A stretch of DNA of 31,065 nt from Stramenopiles sp. TOSAG23-2 (Eukaryota > Sar). The position numbers and the translations under genes were made by a program. The notes beneath the pieces are model-generated. The model had not been told where the DNA came from. It worked only from the letters and a program-made list of their open reading frames with translations, and made no database searches. Below are positions 8,105 through 17,801 of the stretch, one piece after another (positions within the stretch are counted from its first letter, which is position 1; every line of letters starts with the position of its first letter). The stretch lies in assembly GCA_900128395.1 (NCBI GenBank), contig LT649378.1, positions 1 to 31,065 of the forward strand, written 5' to 3'.

Positions 8105-8578
8105 AATAATATAATACTTTGAAACATTGTATATATACCTTGATACATGAATGTTTTTCTAAATTGTTTAAGGGAGGCGTGCTAAAAGTATAGTGGCCCA
8201 AGGTGGCCAAGTTTAAGTTTACCAGTAATCCGAAAATCTATTATAATATGGACATACCATTGCCTACCGCAAATGGTGAAAATAATAATTCCACAAAAAT
8301 CAATAGTGTGTATTGTTATTTTATGATGTATTTGAGGGGGATAAACAATAAAAAAATCAGAAAATAAAAGAGATTTAAAGATACATGTAAATGGGAGAGA
8401 GAGAGGTGTCTGTGTCAGATTATTGCTTTCAAACAACTGCTACCTTTATGTGTATGTCTATGTGTGGGTGTGTAAGATTTGAATAAAAACAAGCATCTTT
8501 TAAAACGACTACTACCTTTGTGTATTTGCGTGTGTGTGCGTGCGTGTATTTATATATATATAAATATATGTATATAAA

Positions 8579-9544
8579 ATGGACTCATCAATACCACGTT
8601 CACCGAAAGTATCAAATGTCGTCGGAATAGAATCACCGAATACAAAACGAAAACGAAAATTAATACAAATTAATGTAAATAGGCGAAACCAAATCCTGAT
8701 CAGTGTATGTGCTTTTGTATCATTGTTTTTGTTGGTTACTATATTAGGACTACTTGGATATATTGGTATAGCAGCAAAACATGTTTCAAGTTGGGGTTTT
8801 GCTGCGCATATTGTAATTATAGTATTCATGATTTTTGTTTCCCAACCTTTTGGATATGGATATTGGATTTCTTTAACCGCTTTTGGTTATGCGTTAGGTT
8901 GGTCATGCATACCCTCAGCCTACGTAGGTTTCATCCTCGGTTCTATGGTTGCATTTTTCTTTACAAAACACGTTGCAAATGATTTTGTCAGTCGTAAAGT
9001 AGAACACATTTTGGAAACGAAAAAATTATCGATAAATCTTGTTGCTGAAACTATACGACAAAATAAAGCATCAAAATATTCCTTATATGTATCTATTCGC
9101 CATTTAATTTTTTCTACATTAGGTTTTAATAATAGTTTATTGACATTAGTTTTATTACAAGTTGATGAGAAAATTGCTTTTCGTGTATATTGTATTGTTT
9201 CATTTGTATCTGAAATTCCATTTATTATTGCAGTCGTTAGTTTAGGCAATTCAATTGATCAAATTGAACAAGGCCAAAGTAATAGTTTATCTGAAATTTT
9301 ATTAGTTGTTCAAATTGTTTTAACACTTGCTGTTATGGGTATTATTATTTATATAAGTAAAAAAAGTTATCGAATGATAAAAGATAAATCTGATGATTTA
9401 AATGCTGACGATATTATGGATGATGGGAATAATGATAATAATAATAATGATACGAATGACAACGAAACAAGCGAGAGTAAGATGAAGAATCAAGAAAAAG
9501 GACAAGAACAACAATTAAAAGATGGTGATGATAGCGAGGTATGA
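8579..9544 (+). CDS. VTT-domain (TVP38/TMEM64/DedA-like) membrane protein
   Basis: This 321-residue integral membrane protein has a basic N-terminus (residues 22-37), a first membrane segment at about 39-62, and hydrophobic segments at about 75-90, 95-128, 172-192, 204-222 and 238-258. The stretch from residue 90 to 130 has the Gly- and aromatic-rich pattern of a VTT domain (FGYALGW, a VGFILGSMVAFF segment, then Lys-His). VTT proteins of the TVP38/TMEM64/TMEM41 group act at Golgi or ER membranes, some as lipid scramblases. The last 60 residues are hydrophilic, rich in Asp, Asn and Gln, and probably cytosolic. The start is the ATG at 8579 preceded by TATAAA. The family call rests on pattern rather than alignment, so it is moderate; an unrelated multi-pass protein is the alternative. 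Confidence 0.65.
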   Translation: MDSSIPRSPKVSNVVGIESPNTKRKRKLIQINVNRRNQILISVCAFVSLFLLVTILGLLGYIGIAAKHVSSWGFAAHIVIIVFMIFVSQPFGYGYWISLTAFGYALGWSCIPSAYVGFILGSMVAFFFTKHVANDFVSRKVEHILETKKLSINLVAETIRQNKASKYSLYVSIRHLIFSTLGFNNSLLTLVLLQVDEKIAFRVYCIVSFVSEIPFIIAVVSLGNSIDQIEQGQSNSLSEILLVVQIVLTLAVMGIIIYISKKSYRMIKDKSDDLNADDIMDDGNNDNNNNDTNDNETSESKMKNQEKGQEQQLKDGDDSEV

Positions 9545-10137
9545 TGGTGGGGTGTATCACACAGTATGATAGCTCTATCATTTTTTTTTTCATTTGCGCT
9601 ATATTATACGAGAAGCGTTCGTATTAACCACTACAGGAATCGTTCAGGAGAGAAGGGAGAGGGAGGTGCCATTGAAATCTTGACTGATAAAAAATAAAAT
9701 TCATTTTACGTATAAAATAAAAAAACATAATATGTAATTTTACGGGGGGGGGACCTTTTTTTTTTCAAAATAATTTTACTTTTAGCAGCTTTATTCAAAA
9801 AAATATTTTTTTTTTTATTTTATTTATTTAAAAACTCTCTTCACATCCTTTATTGCATCTGCCCTGAACAAAATGATCCATGTTATCATATCATTTTAAT
9901 ATATATATATATTATCATTATTTATTTTGCAACATTTACTAAAATATGATACACGTATTACATAAAATTGTATACACAAAGATATTACGAAATATGTAAT
10001 GTGGTGTGTGCGTGGATTTAAATCAAAAAGACATACCACAGCGCACATATCTATACACTTTTTTTACAGATATATATCATCTTCGTAAAATATCCATGTA
10101 CATATCATTGATTATGTCATACATTTAAAATATGGAT
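9545..10137. other. Convergent 3' region with hairpin and poly-G tract
   Basis: The gap of nearly 600 bases between two 3' ends contains a TACGA-GAAGCG-TTCGTA inverted repeat at 9607-9623, a run of nine G at 9744-9752, T-rich stretches, a TA tract near 9900 and another TTCGTA at about 10082. No gene is seen. Confidence 0.55.
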
Positions 10138-11607
10138 TTAATTTCTTTTGGATTTACCTCTTGCTGATGGTGTACTGCTACGTTTACTACGGGTGGAGGA
10201 TGATTTTGACGTTTTTGTATCATTATCTTTTTCTTTTGTTGTATTTTTTGTTGCAGATGTTTTACTTGCTTTCGTACTACTTTTTCCGCCACCTGATGTT
10301 GTTGCACCAAGAATAAGACCAATGATTGCAAAAGCTGGTACTACTAAAAATAATGGATCGGATGGAATAGCTTTTGGGCTACCCATGGCTTTGTAAACTT
10401 TATCCCATGTTGGCTGTAACATTGTACGTAATTGATCAAGTGGTGGTTCACCTTTTACATTGGAATCATCAGTTGTTGCATGAATTGCTGTTTTGCTTGC
10501 TTCTTTTGCTGCTTTTGCTGCAAGCGTTGCTTCTTTTTTCTCTGCTGCTGCTTTTGCCGCTGCTGCTTGTTCTTTTTCAGCTTGTTCTTTAATTGCAGCT
10601 GCTTCTGCATCTGCTTTTGCTTTCGCTGCTGCTGCTGCTTCTTTCGCTGCTGCTGCTTCTTTTACCTCTGCATCATTATTTGTTTCACTTGCCGTTTCAG
10701 CTGCTGCCTTTGTTGCTTGTGCCGTTGCTTGCTCCTCTTTGTTGGTTACAACACCAATTTGTGTATTCACGTAATCTAATACACGATCATAACATCCATC
10801 GCCACCATTAAATTGTGTACATAAATTTTCTGAAAATTTAGCTGGTATATCAGTTTCATAAAATGGTGTACGTTGTATGCCATTTGCAGTTTCAAATGGT
10901 ATTACTAACATAACTTTGCGTAATGGTGGATACGAGTTTTTCAATTCCTCTGGTACACGAGAACGTAACTCTTTGTTCAATTCATGCGCATATGATGGTA
11001 TATCCAACTTATGGGTATAGCAATATTCTAACGATACAACATCAGGACTTTGACCATTTAACAATTGTAATGGTGGATCAATTGTTTTTCCATCTGGACC
11101 TTGTACTTGTAAAGTTACTAATGGCATATTTTTTTGTACTTCCTCATAAATAGTTTGGCCATCATCTTCTGATAATCCATATTTCGCCTTGAACGCATCT
11201 ATGGTTTTGCGTATATCCCACCCTTGGTATATTTTCAAATTGACCATGTTGCCTTCACCTAAGGATAAAGGTATAGATACTACTAGAGGTGGTAATCGTT
11301 TTTCTAATTCACCAACTAATTGTGCTGCATTAGATACATCAATTTTATGTGTTACACAAAATTCACGTGCAGCATCCTCAGGCTGTTCATTTTCATGCAA
11401 TCTGATCTCTGTTTGTGTCTCGCCAAACGAAATTGGTACTTGCAAGATGACAACTGGTGGAACACCATGATCTCTTCTTGGTGGCTCTGCTACTTCTTCG
11501 GTTGTTGTGGATGCTTCGTTGCCCTCATTTTGTGCTTGGCAATTTGATATCAATAATCCTATTACAAATACTAATCCTAATAATATTAATAAAATATTTT
11601 TTTTCAT
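10138..11607 (-). CDS. Secreted/type I membrane protein with four related ectodomain repeats
   Basis: I do not recognise a named family. The 489-residue protein starts with a signal peptide (MKKN followed by a hydrophobic stretch to about residue 22, probable cleavage after NCQAQ). Four related units of about 55-60 residues follow, at about 50-105, 106-160, 161-218 and 227-285. Each begins with a V/P-rich beta strand, continues with a short acidic or polar hairpin, and leads to a helix carrying FC, YC or LC followed by a THK-like or similar stretch (FCVTHK 83-88, YCYTHK 195-200, LCTQF 262-266; unit 2 lacks the Cys). A long Ala/Lys/Glu coiled-coil-like region spans 290-375. A membrane segment lies at 419-436, and a basic Ser/Thr/Lys tail ends in KSKRN. 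The likely topology is repeats in the lumen or outside with a short cytosolic tail. Confidence 0.8.
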   Translation of the reverse strand: MKKNILLILLGLVFVIGLLISNCQAQNEGNEASTTTEEVAEPPRRDHGVPPVVILQVPISFGETQTEIRLHENEQPEDAAREFCVTHKIDVSNAAQLVGELEKRLPPLVVSIPLSLGEGNMVNLKIYQGWDIRKTIDAFKAKYGLSEDDGQTIYEEVQKNMPLVTLQVQGPDGKTIDPPLQLLNGQSPDVVSLEYCYTHKLDIPSYAHELNKELRSRVPEELKNSYPPLRKVMLVIPFETANGIQRTPFYETDIPAKFSENLCTQFNGGDGCYDRVLDYVNTQIGVVTNKEEQATAQATKAAAETASETNNDAEVKEAAAAKEAAAAAKAKADAEAAAIKEQAEKEQAAAAKAAAEKKEATLAAKAAKEASKTAIHATTDDSNVKGEPPLDQLRTMLQPTWDKVYKAMGSPKAIPSDPLFLVVPAFAIIGLILGATTSGGGKSSTKASKTSATKNTTKEKDNDTKTSKSSSTRSKRSSTPSARGKSKRN

Positions 11608-12638
11608 GTTTCTTTTTATATTATATAATATATATGTATATATGTGTTGTGATTGGTTTAAATTATCTTCCGTGGTATAATATATTTTGTCTTTGCTCCT
11701 CGTCCCACACTATTGTATATGTTCACTTGTTTTTTTTTTGGTTCTGTTTGAATATGGATATAGAAGATATTAATATATATATATCTTTAACCGTATGAGA
11801 ACAGTATCTGGCCAATCAATTTTGAATATTTTTTTTGATGATGATGAATTTGTTTTTGTGCTCTGGGTGCTGCTTTTTGGTGGTGAAGAATCCCAGAATG
11901 ATTGACATTTGGCTTTTGCACTTTTTGTGACATTTTAATTTGGACATTTTAATTTGTGGACATTTCATTTGATGATATTCATAGGTGTATAGAATGTATT
12001 AGTATACCGGGGAGGTGTAGATAAAAGTGGCAAGGATCAAGATTACTATAATGCTATGTGCCTGTATTGATTAAGCAATTTAAATTGATTATCTTGTGCA
12101 CGGTTGCTTGTGTTGTTTTCGTACAATTTAAATTCGGAGCTGGAAAACCAGAAAACCTTAAAACAAAGTATAAAAAAAATGCAGAGAGAATTAAAATGCT
12201 GTGGAAACGTGCGTGGAAACCAGATATAGAGAGATCAACAGATAAGGTGTAATTCCTGCTCCTGGGTGCTCTCTGCCTGCTATAAGGCCTGGTCTGATGA
12301 TAATAATTCTCTGTCGAACTTGATGAAATAAAATTCGATTTCGGTGGAAGAATAAATAATTTGAACTTTTCTCAGAAAGATGCTTGAAAGAATTTGTTGA
12401 TGAACACACACTGTATATGTAGTGCAGAATGTATGCAAACAAACGAACAACATTATAGATATCATCATAGAAACAAGAAGAGTAATATAATATAATATAT
12501 TTATTTACAATTATAAATCAATAATATCATTAATTTATTTGAAGAAAATTATAAAAAATAATTTTTTAAATCAAAACTATTATCAAAATTATTTTTAAAA
12601 TTAATACAATAATTAGTACTGTTTTTTTAAAAAAAAAA
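11608..12638. promoter_or_regulatory. Divergent intergenic region with short tandem repeat
   Basis: This gap of about 1 kb between divergent genes contains T-rich stretches, a three-copy tandem repeat of GACATTTTAATTTG type (11929-11974) and a slightly GC-richer patch at 12253-12300. The plus frame 12058-12252 begins only with GTG and is not called as a gene. AT-rich DNA precedes the transporter ATG. Confidence 0.55.
11929..11974. repeat. Short tandem repeat, three units of 14-16 bases
   Basis: GACATTTTAATTTG, GACATTTTAATTTGTG and GACATTTCATTTGATG follow one another directly. The array lies in noncoding DNA between divergent genes. Confidence 0.8.
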
Positions 12639-14042
12639 ATGACGACACAATCAAAAGAAGCAAGGGAACATAATACTAAAAATAATAGAAAAAATGAAAT
12701 AAAAACATCAGAAGAAGAAGAAGAAGACGAAGCAAAAACAACAAAACGTCTATACATGTTACGTGGATTGCATTTAATACATGCAATTGGAAGTATGTTA
12801 GTTATGAATGCATCTACAGAAACATTAATGAAGTCATTATCTGGTTTAGACTTTACTAATTTTATGGTTAATAATATGTCAATCATGTTAATTTTAAGAA
12901 TGTTAACGTCGCCTGTTTTTGCTTCTTTTAGTGATGTGTATGGGCGTTTAAAAACATTAAATGTTTCATTAGGTATGTACATGTTAACAGACTTATTACA
13001 AGTTATAAGTCCAACTGTCGGTGTTTTTCAATTAGTAAATAGATATGGTGGTCCATTAACAATGGGCCCATATATGCAATTAACTAGTGTCATGGTAGCT
13101 GATATGTTTCCACATGATGCAAAACGTGTTTCCATTGAACAAGGAAAATTTGGTATTTCATTTATGACGGCAAGTTTAATTGTACCAAAATTAAATCAAT
13201 TTCTATTATCAATCGGAAATAGGGTGCCTTTCTTTTTAGCACTTGTCATACGTGTGGTTGAAACGATTGTATTTAATGGATATTTTAAAGAAACATTAGG
13301 TGATGATCAACGAAAATCATTTAATGATATTAATTTAAATGATTTTAATCCATTGAAATTTTATCAATTGTTTACAAAAGGTACAAAATTACGTGTGTTA
13401 GCATGTGTACAAAGTTTAACATCATTAATTCGTACACAATCATTTGGTCGTATTGCTGATGTCATTCGTGTTGATCAATATCAAAACAATTGGAGTATAG
13501 CAGAACGTTCCACGTATCAAACGTTTTTACCTATTTGCCATTTACCAGCTATACTTCTTTCTGGTTCATTATATAAAAAATATGGAGCAAGGAAAACGTT
13601 TTATACTGGAAAAACATTAGATATCATTCGTTATTATTTAACACAATTTTCCTATTTACCACTTCATGAATTTATTGCATTGCCATTTTCAACTGTTTGT
13701 ATGCCAGGTGATACTGCTATAGGTGCATTATTACGTAAAGAAGCTATGAAACAAGGTATATCAAAAAGTGAATTTTCACAAATGAGTGGTAATTTATTTC
13801 AAATCAATATGTTATTATCAGGTTATTTATTAAATAGTTTATATGCAAATGCAGTTGCTAGGGGTAAACCACGTTCATTATATGGTTCTATAATTGTATT
13901 TCCAGTATTACAAATGATTTTATTTTATATATTTAATATTGCTAGTGTGGAAGATGAGGATGAACATGGTGGTAGTGAAGAAATAAAGGGGAGGAGGAAG
14001 GGGAAGGAAGAATATAGTACGAGTAGTAAAAAGAATCAGTAA
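12639..14042 (+). CDS. Major facilitator superfamily (MFS)-type transporter
   Basis: This 467-residue protein has a hydrophilic acidic and basic N-terminus (about 38 residues with a run of Glu), roughly ten to twelve hydrophobic segments, and an acidic, Lys-rich cytosolic tail. The loop FASFSDVYGRLKTL (about 94-107) matches MFS motif A (GxLaDrxGRkr) between membrane segments 2 and 3; a second related loop, SLYKKYGARKTF, occurs in the second half, at the equivalent position. This internal symmetry and the length fit an MFS carrier. The substrate cannot be read from the sequence. The start is the first ATG after an A-rich tract. Downstream lies a run of 12 G and a strong inverted repeat before the convergent ankyrin remnant. 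Confidence 0.75.
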   Translation: MTTQSKEAREHNTKNNRKNEIKTSEEEEEDEAKTTKRLYMLRGLHLIHAIGSMLVMNASTETLMKSLSGLDFTNFMVNNMSIMLILRMLTSPVFASFSDVYGRLKTLNVSLGMYMLTDLLQVISPTVGVFQLVNRYGGPLTMGPYMQLTSVMVADMFPHDAKRVSIEQGKFGISFMTASLIVPKLNQFLLSIGNRVPFFLALVIRVVETIVFNGYFKETLGDDQRKSFNDINLNDFNPLKFYQLFTKGTKLRVLACVQSLTSLIRTQSFGRIADVIRVDQYQNNWSIAERSTYQTFLPICHLPAILLSGSLYKKYGARKTFYTGKTLDIIRYYLTQFSYLPLHEFIALPFSTVCMPGDTAIGALLRKEAMKQGISKSEFSQMSGNLFQINMLLSGYLLNSLYANAVARGKPRSLYGSIIVFPVLQMILFYIFNIASVEDEDEHGGSEEIKGRRKGKEEYSTSSKKNQ

Positions 14043-14054
14043 AATATTGTAGAC

Positions 14055-14066
14055 GGGGGGGGGGGG
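14055..14066. repeat. Poly-G run (12 G)
   Basis: Twelve consecutive G lie 13 bases after the transporter stop in otherwise AT-rich DNA. A similar run of nine occurs at 9744-9752, also in a convergent gap. Each is preceded by AC. Confidence 0.9.
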
Positions 14067-14112
14067 AGCATGAATTGAGTGTGTGTAAAAAAATATGCAC
14101 TCTACGTATCAT

Positions 14113-14145
14113 ATCATACTTCGTACGAACGGGAGTTCGTATGAT
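14113..14145. terminator. Strong inverted repeat followed by T-run, convergent 3' flank
   Basis: TACGAAC (14124-14130), GGGA (14131-14134) and GTTCGTA (14135-14141) form a perfect seven-base stem with a GNRA-type loop; pairing extends three more bases with one G-U. A second option pairs ATCATAC with GTATGAT around it. Six T follow. It lies between the 3' ends of the transporter and the ankyrin remnant. A role in 3'-end formation is an inference. Confidence 0.5.
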
Positions 14146-14253
14146 TTTTTATATTTTTTCATAAATTATCACTTGTTTTTCTAGAGATATCTAAGTAATC
14201 ATATCTTGACACATTTTAAATCGTTAAATCGTCAATAATCTCATCAATTAATC

Positions 14254-14581
14254 TCAATAATCATCAAACATGCCTTCATCTAATGTACCATCTTCGTTAA
14301 AGCCATATGGTTTAGTCCCATTGTTGTTCTCGATACTGCAATCAGCTCCAGCTGCCAGTAGTAATTTTGCTAAATCAAGGCTCTCGATTGAACATGCGGC
14401 ATGCAATGGTGTTTCTCCAGTATCAGTTGTAGCTTTATTAATGTCAATTGAATCGTGCTTTAATAATGTATTTACTATTTCTACATGTCCTCCTATACAT
14501 GCAACATAAAGTGGCGTTTGTTACGGTAAATTGTGGTATAATTTTTTTATTACCTCTGTTTTTCGATGCACCGCCACCCAT
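14254..14581 (-). pseudogene. Ankyrin-repeat gene remnant, frame broken
   Basis: On the minus strand a frame of 89 codons (14520 back to a TGA at 14254-14256) encodes ankyrin repeats: TPLYVACIGGHVEIV, then GETPLHAACS followed by LAKLLLAAGAD, then a short acidic C-terminus ending DDY. It has no start: a TAA stands directly before the first ankyrin codon (14521-14523). An ATG at 14581 begins MGGGASKNR, a good myristoylation-type start, but in another frame; the two frames would meet only with a one-base change in the A7 run near 14550 and the TAA removed. I see no GT-AG intron of sensible form between them. A small decayed gene is the best reading; a sequencing error in the A-run plus a real stop is the alternative. 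Confidence 0.7.
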
Positions 14582-15200
14582 TATTTCAAATCGTTTATAC
14601 AAATACACGTAAAGACTGGTTGTACATATATGTTGATATATTTTGATACAAAATAATTACAAATTCTTAAAAATGAATTGTATATATAATATTGGGAGTA
14701 AATATACGTAGATATATATATATATTAATCTTTCCACACACCTATAGAAAAGTGTCAAAATCTTTTTTAAATTGTACTTATTTTCTTTTTATTATACTTT
14801 TCAATGTACTTTTCCCTATCAAATTCGTCCAATGTCCAACGCTAAATTTTAATTTTAAGTCAAGGAAAAGTGATAAAGGTGGTTGGAGGTGCTTTATTGT
14901 AATGCTAACTCCTCCTTATTTTGAAGTGATGGATTCGTTTGGCTAGGGGGAGTTGCTGTTTTTAATCAATGCTAAATCCTCCTTATCCATTTTAACGGAA
15001 ATCACTTCACACCTAAAACACACACCCTTAAATAATACAAAAGGAACGGTGATGAGAAGGTTCATATAAAAATGAAATTGACCAAATAAAATAACAAAAT
15101 ACTGTAAATACAACAAACATATACATGTGCATACACACAACCACCGCTTATAAACTCTACAACCTACTACGACTCCTTCTTGATAAACTCTATATACAAC
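14582..15200. other. Intergenic region, no gene seen
   Basis: AT-rich DNA lies between two minus-strand loci. Two similar TCCTCCTTAT stretches occur near 14907 and 14977. Open frames at 14692-14946 (TTG start) and 14943-15140 are without domains. The 3' flank of the 744-codon gene must lie here, but I see no clear signal. Confidence 0.5.
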
Positions 15201-17435
15201 TTACAACTCCTTTGGTAACGTTTGATTATCACCAGATTGAAACATTTTCATACCGCAACATTTCTTTTTACTACTATTACAACTAATAATATATCTACGA
15301 AACAAATAAAACACAATGACAACGATAACAATAACAACACCAAAATATGCTTCGTATTCATGTATCGTTTTACTATTGAATTTATTAGAAGAAGAATCAA
15401 TTTTATATTTATTGTTGTTATCACCATTATTACTATTATGTGTTTCTTGAAAATCTTTTTGTATGACAACTTTACCTTTCAAGTTTACATCACCGTTATT
15501 TTTTTCTTTATTATTATTATTATAATTATTATTAGGATCGCCTATCGTAGGTTTATTTCGTAAAAAATTATTCGATACAGATGGTTTTGGAGCATGTTTT
15601 GTTTTTGCATTTGGATGTAATGTCGTAGTTTTTATTGTTGACGTCGTTTCTGGCTTAACTTTTTTACTTCTTTCTTTTATTTTTTCAATTTCTTCTTGCG
15701 ATGGACGATTATTCGATTTTTTTTGATGATCTCGAAGAAATTCTTCTCTAGCCTTTTCCATCATTTTTTTCTTTTCTTCATTTTTAGCAGCTAATGACAT
15801 AGTCGTAGTTATTAAATCAATTTTTGTTGTAGTAGTTGGTACTTCAGTTGTTGGAGCAACTGTAGTAGTAACAATTGTCGTTAAAGGAGGTGCATTTTCC
15901 TTTCGTTTTCTTTCCGCTTCTGCCTCTTCCTCTTCTATTTCAATCTTATTAATTTCTTCATCTATTTTATCATCTTCCAAAATAGTTAAGCTACCTTGTT
16001 GATTTTGATTTAAACTTTTTTGGACATATATAACACGATTAAACTTATCTTTTGCCATATGATGCGGTAAATGTGCTATTTCAACAAGTCTTTTATTATC
16101 TTTTTTTGGTTTTGATGGATCACATGATACAATTTGACCACCATCATTTTTTGATTTAGCAACGGAGATATAAATTTCATTATTTACTTGAATTAAACTA
16201 TCCACACCAAACATTCTATTACCATCTAACCCATAGCATTTTTCTTCATAATAATTACATGGTATTAAATGTGTATCTTCTTTAAATTTTTGAAATTTAT
16301 GTCGTGTATTTGTCATATTCTTTGGTTTTGGGCATGGATCCATTTCAAATATTGGAGTATAAATAACAACTCCAGAATCAATAGCAACGGTTGAATATAA
16401 ACCAGGATGATTGTTATTGTTATTGTTGTTGTTAGCAGCATCTTTATTATTATTAGCATTTCCTGTTCCTGCTAATAAAGCAGCACTACCCCATATCATA
16501 TCTTTAATCGGACCACGTACATTAAGCCTAACAATAACGATCCATTCATTTGATGGTTTTTTTCCAAAGTGTTTGATATCATGTATATCTGGTAATTGAA
16601 TTCGTATTATAAATGCTTTTTTATCAACTTCCCAACCGCCTCCCGCACAATACAGAAATGGTGACCCAGTTCTTCCATCTTCCACACAACTACTGATCAT
16701 GGTAAATTCTTTTGGTAATGATGCGATTTCTTGAGACATTCTTTTCCCGGATGTCGAAGTTCTTTTACCTTGATTAAATGAAACATCAAATCCATGATTT
16801 CTATCAAACCAATTTGGATGTTTATAAAAAAATATTTTCAACGTATCTTGTTGCGTATTTTGTCTTTTTCCAAAATTAATTTGATAAATAATTAAGCCAT
16901 CATGTCTATCAATATATGTTATTCCATTGATTCCTTTATTATTAAATCTACCTATTGCTGGGAAGGAACTTAACTTGCATGCTTTTTTTACAGTAGGGCC
17001 ACATTTCATATATTTCGGTTCTGGTAAATATCGTACAATACCGTGTGATGGTGCAGCTATAAATATTGAATTATCACTATCCACGACAAACATATTTTTA
17101 GTTATAAAACCAATGTCTTTCACTAATATATCTTCCAATACACGTGATGTTCTATTTTGTTTCCTCCGTTCCCGTTCACTTAAAATATATACCATTGTTA
17201 ACCTTCCACCATCGTCATAATCCGATAATAAAAGCATTCGTGCCGTAGTACGTCCAATATCATCAAAGTAATTGTTTGTTCTATTGGCATCATACATTGG
17301 TTTCAGATCAATAGTTCCATGGAAGAGACGATTTGACAATAAAATTTTACTATGCATTTGTGTATTAAATGGTGGTGGATGTAGTTCATTATTGTTTGTA
17401 TGATCATCGGACGCCATGAAGTATTTGATTTTCAA
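15201..17435 (-). CDS. Large membrane-anchored protein, propeller-like N-terminal region
   Basis: This 744-residue protein has no family I can name. Residues 1-500 are a beta-rich region with strand motifs such as MFVVDSDNSIFIAAPSHGIVRY (split by turns, about 115-135) and GINGITYID (168-176); the pattern resembles NHL or other beta-propellers, but weakly. An Asn run sits near residue 345. Residues 518-547 are Thr-rich and mucin-like, followed by a charged coiled-coil-like stretch (548-595) and an Asn/Lys-rich linker. One membrane segment (698-712) precedes a basic, Cys-containing tail of 32 residues. This looks like a type I surface protein, yet no signal peptide is visible at either possible start (M1 or M7). 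A short first exon upstream or a tail-anchored topology would explain this. It is divergent from the 480-residue gene. Confidence 0.8.
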   Translation of the reverse strand: MKIKYFMASDDHTNNNELHPPPFNTQMHSKILLSNRLFHGTIDLKPMYDANRTNNYFDDIGRTTARMLLLSDYDDGGRLTMVYILSERERRKQNRTSRVLEDILVKDIGFITKNMFVVDSDNSIFIAAPSHGIVRYLPEPKYMKCGPTVKKACKLSSFPAIGRFNNKGINGITYIDRHDGLIIYQINFGKRQNTQQDTLKIFFYKHPNWFDRNHGFDVSFNQGKRTSTSGKRMSQEIASLPKEFTMISSCVEDGRTGSPFLYCAGGGWEVDKKAFIIRIQLPDIHDIKHFGKKPSNEWIVIVRLNVRGPIKDMIWGSAALLAGTGNANNNKDAANNNNNNNNHPGLYSTVAIDSGVVIYTPIFEMDPCPKPKNMTNTRHKFQKFKEDTHLIPCNYYEEKCYGLDGNRMFGVDSLIQVNNEIYISVAKSKNDGGQIVSCDPSKPKKDNKRLVEIAHLPHHMAKDKFNRVIYVQKSLNQNQQGSLTILEDDKIDEEINKIEIEEEEAEAERKRKENAPPLTTIVTTTVAPTTEVPTTTTKIDLITTTMSLAAKNEEKKKMMEKAREEFLRDHQKKSNNRPSQEEIEKIKERSKKVKPETTSTIKTTTLHPNAKTKHAPKPSVSNNFLRNKPTIGDPNNNYNNNNKEKNNGDVNLKGKVVIQKDFQETHNSNNGDNNNKYKIDSSSNKFNSKTIHEYEAYFGVVIVIVVIVFYLFRRYIISCNSSKKKCCGMKMFQSGDNQTLPKEL

Positions 17436-17801
17436 ATCTGTTTGTTGTTCTTTCTTTATATATGTATATATCGTTCAATGTTTTTAAAATATTGTAAATG
17501 CTTTTCGACAAGAGTAATATAAAAATATATTTTGATATTTTTGATTTTGTATTTTTTTTTTATTGACTTTTTCATAACGATTTTAATTTGTTTGTTGTAC
17601 TCACAATCAACAACAACAACAATGTTCATTTTTTTTAGTATAAATAAATCATTTACAGATAGATAGATAGATACAATAAGATATATACAATATTCTTTGT
17701 AAAAGATAGTAACACGTAAATATATATCCACTAACTAACTAACCAACAACAACATACATACATATATATATTGACAAACCAAGAACAACAACAACAACAA
17801 C
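17436..17801. promoter_or_regulatory. Divergent promoter region with CAA-repeat leader
   Basis: This region of 366 bases lies between divergent genes. Directly before the ATG at 17802 lies a (CAA)n leader (about 17784-17801), of the unstructured type that favours translation initiation. A TAGA tract is at 17660-17673 and a CATA tract at 17753-17768. The minus frame 17456-17731 has no signal peptide or domain. Confidence 0.5.

Larger units (their letters stand above)
7374..8578. other. Long intergenic region with two repeat systems
   Basis: These 1.2 kb lie between two plus-strand genes. They contain an AATAAA signal (7409), a 37-base direct repeat (about 7544 and 7678), a two-block dispersed repeat (7926-8104) and a TG/TA tract at 8520-8575 just before the next gene. 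The minus-strand frame at 8182-8436 has no domain and is not called. Confidence 0.6.

Noticed and set aside
10374-10811. Cys-, Leu- and Ala-rich plus-strand frames
   Set aside because: They are antisense shadows of the Ala/Lys/Glu-rich region of the minus-strand membrane protein.
12058-12252. 64-codon frame with a signal-anchor-like start
   Set aside because: It begins with GTG, with no in-frame ATG before the hydrophobic stretch; not a plausible eukaryotic start.
14254-14581. Reading TAA as glutamine to join the ankyrin frame
   Set aside because: TAA is the normal stop for most genes in the window, so a recoded stop is not supported.
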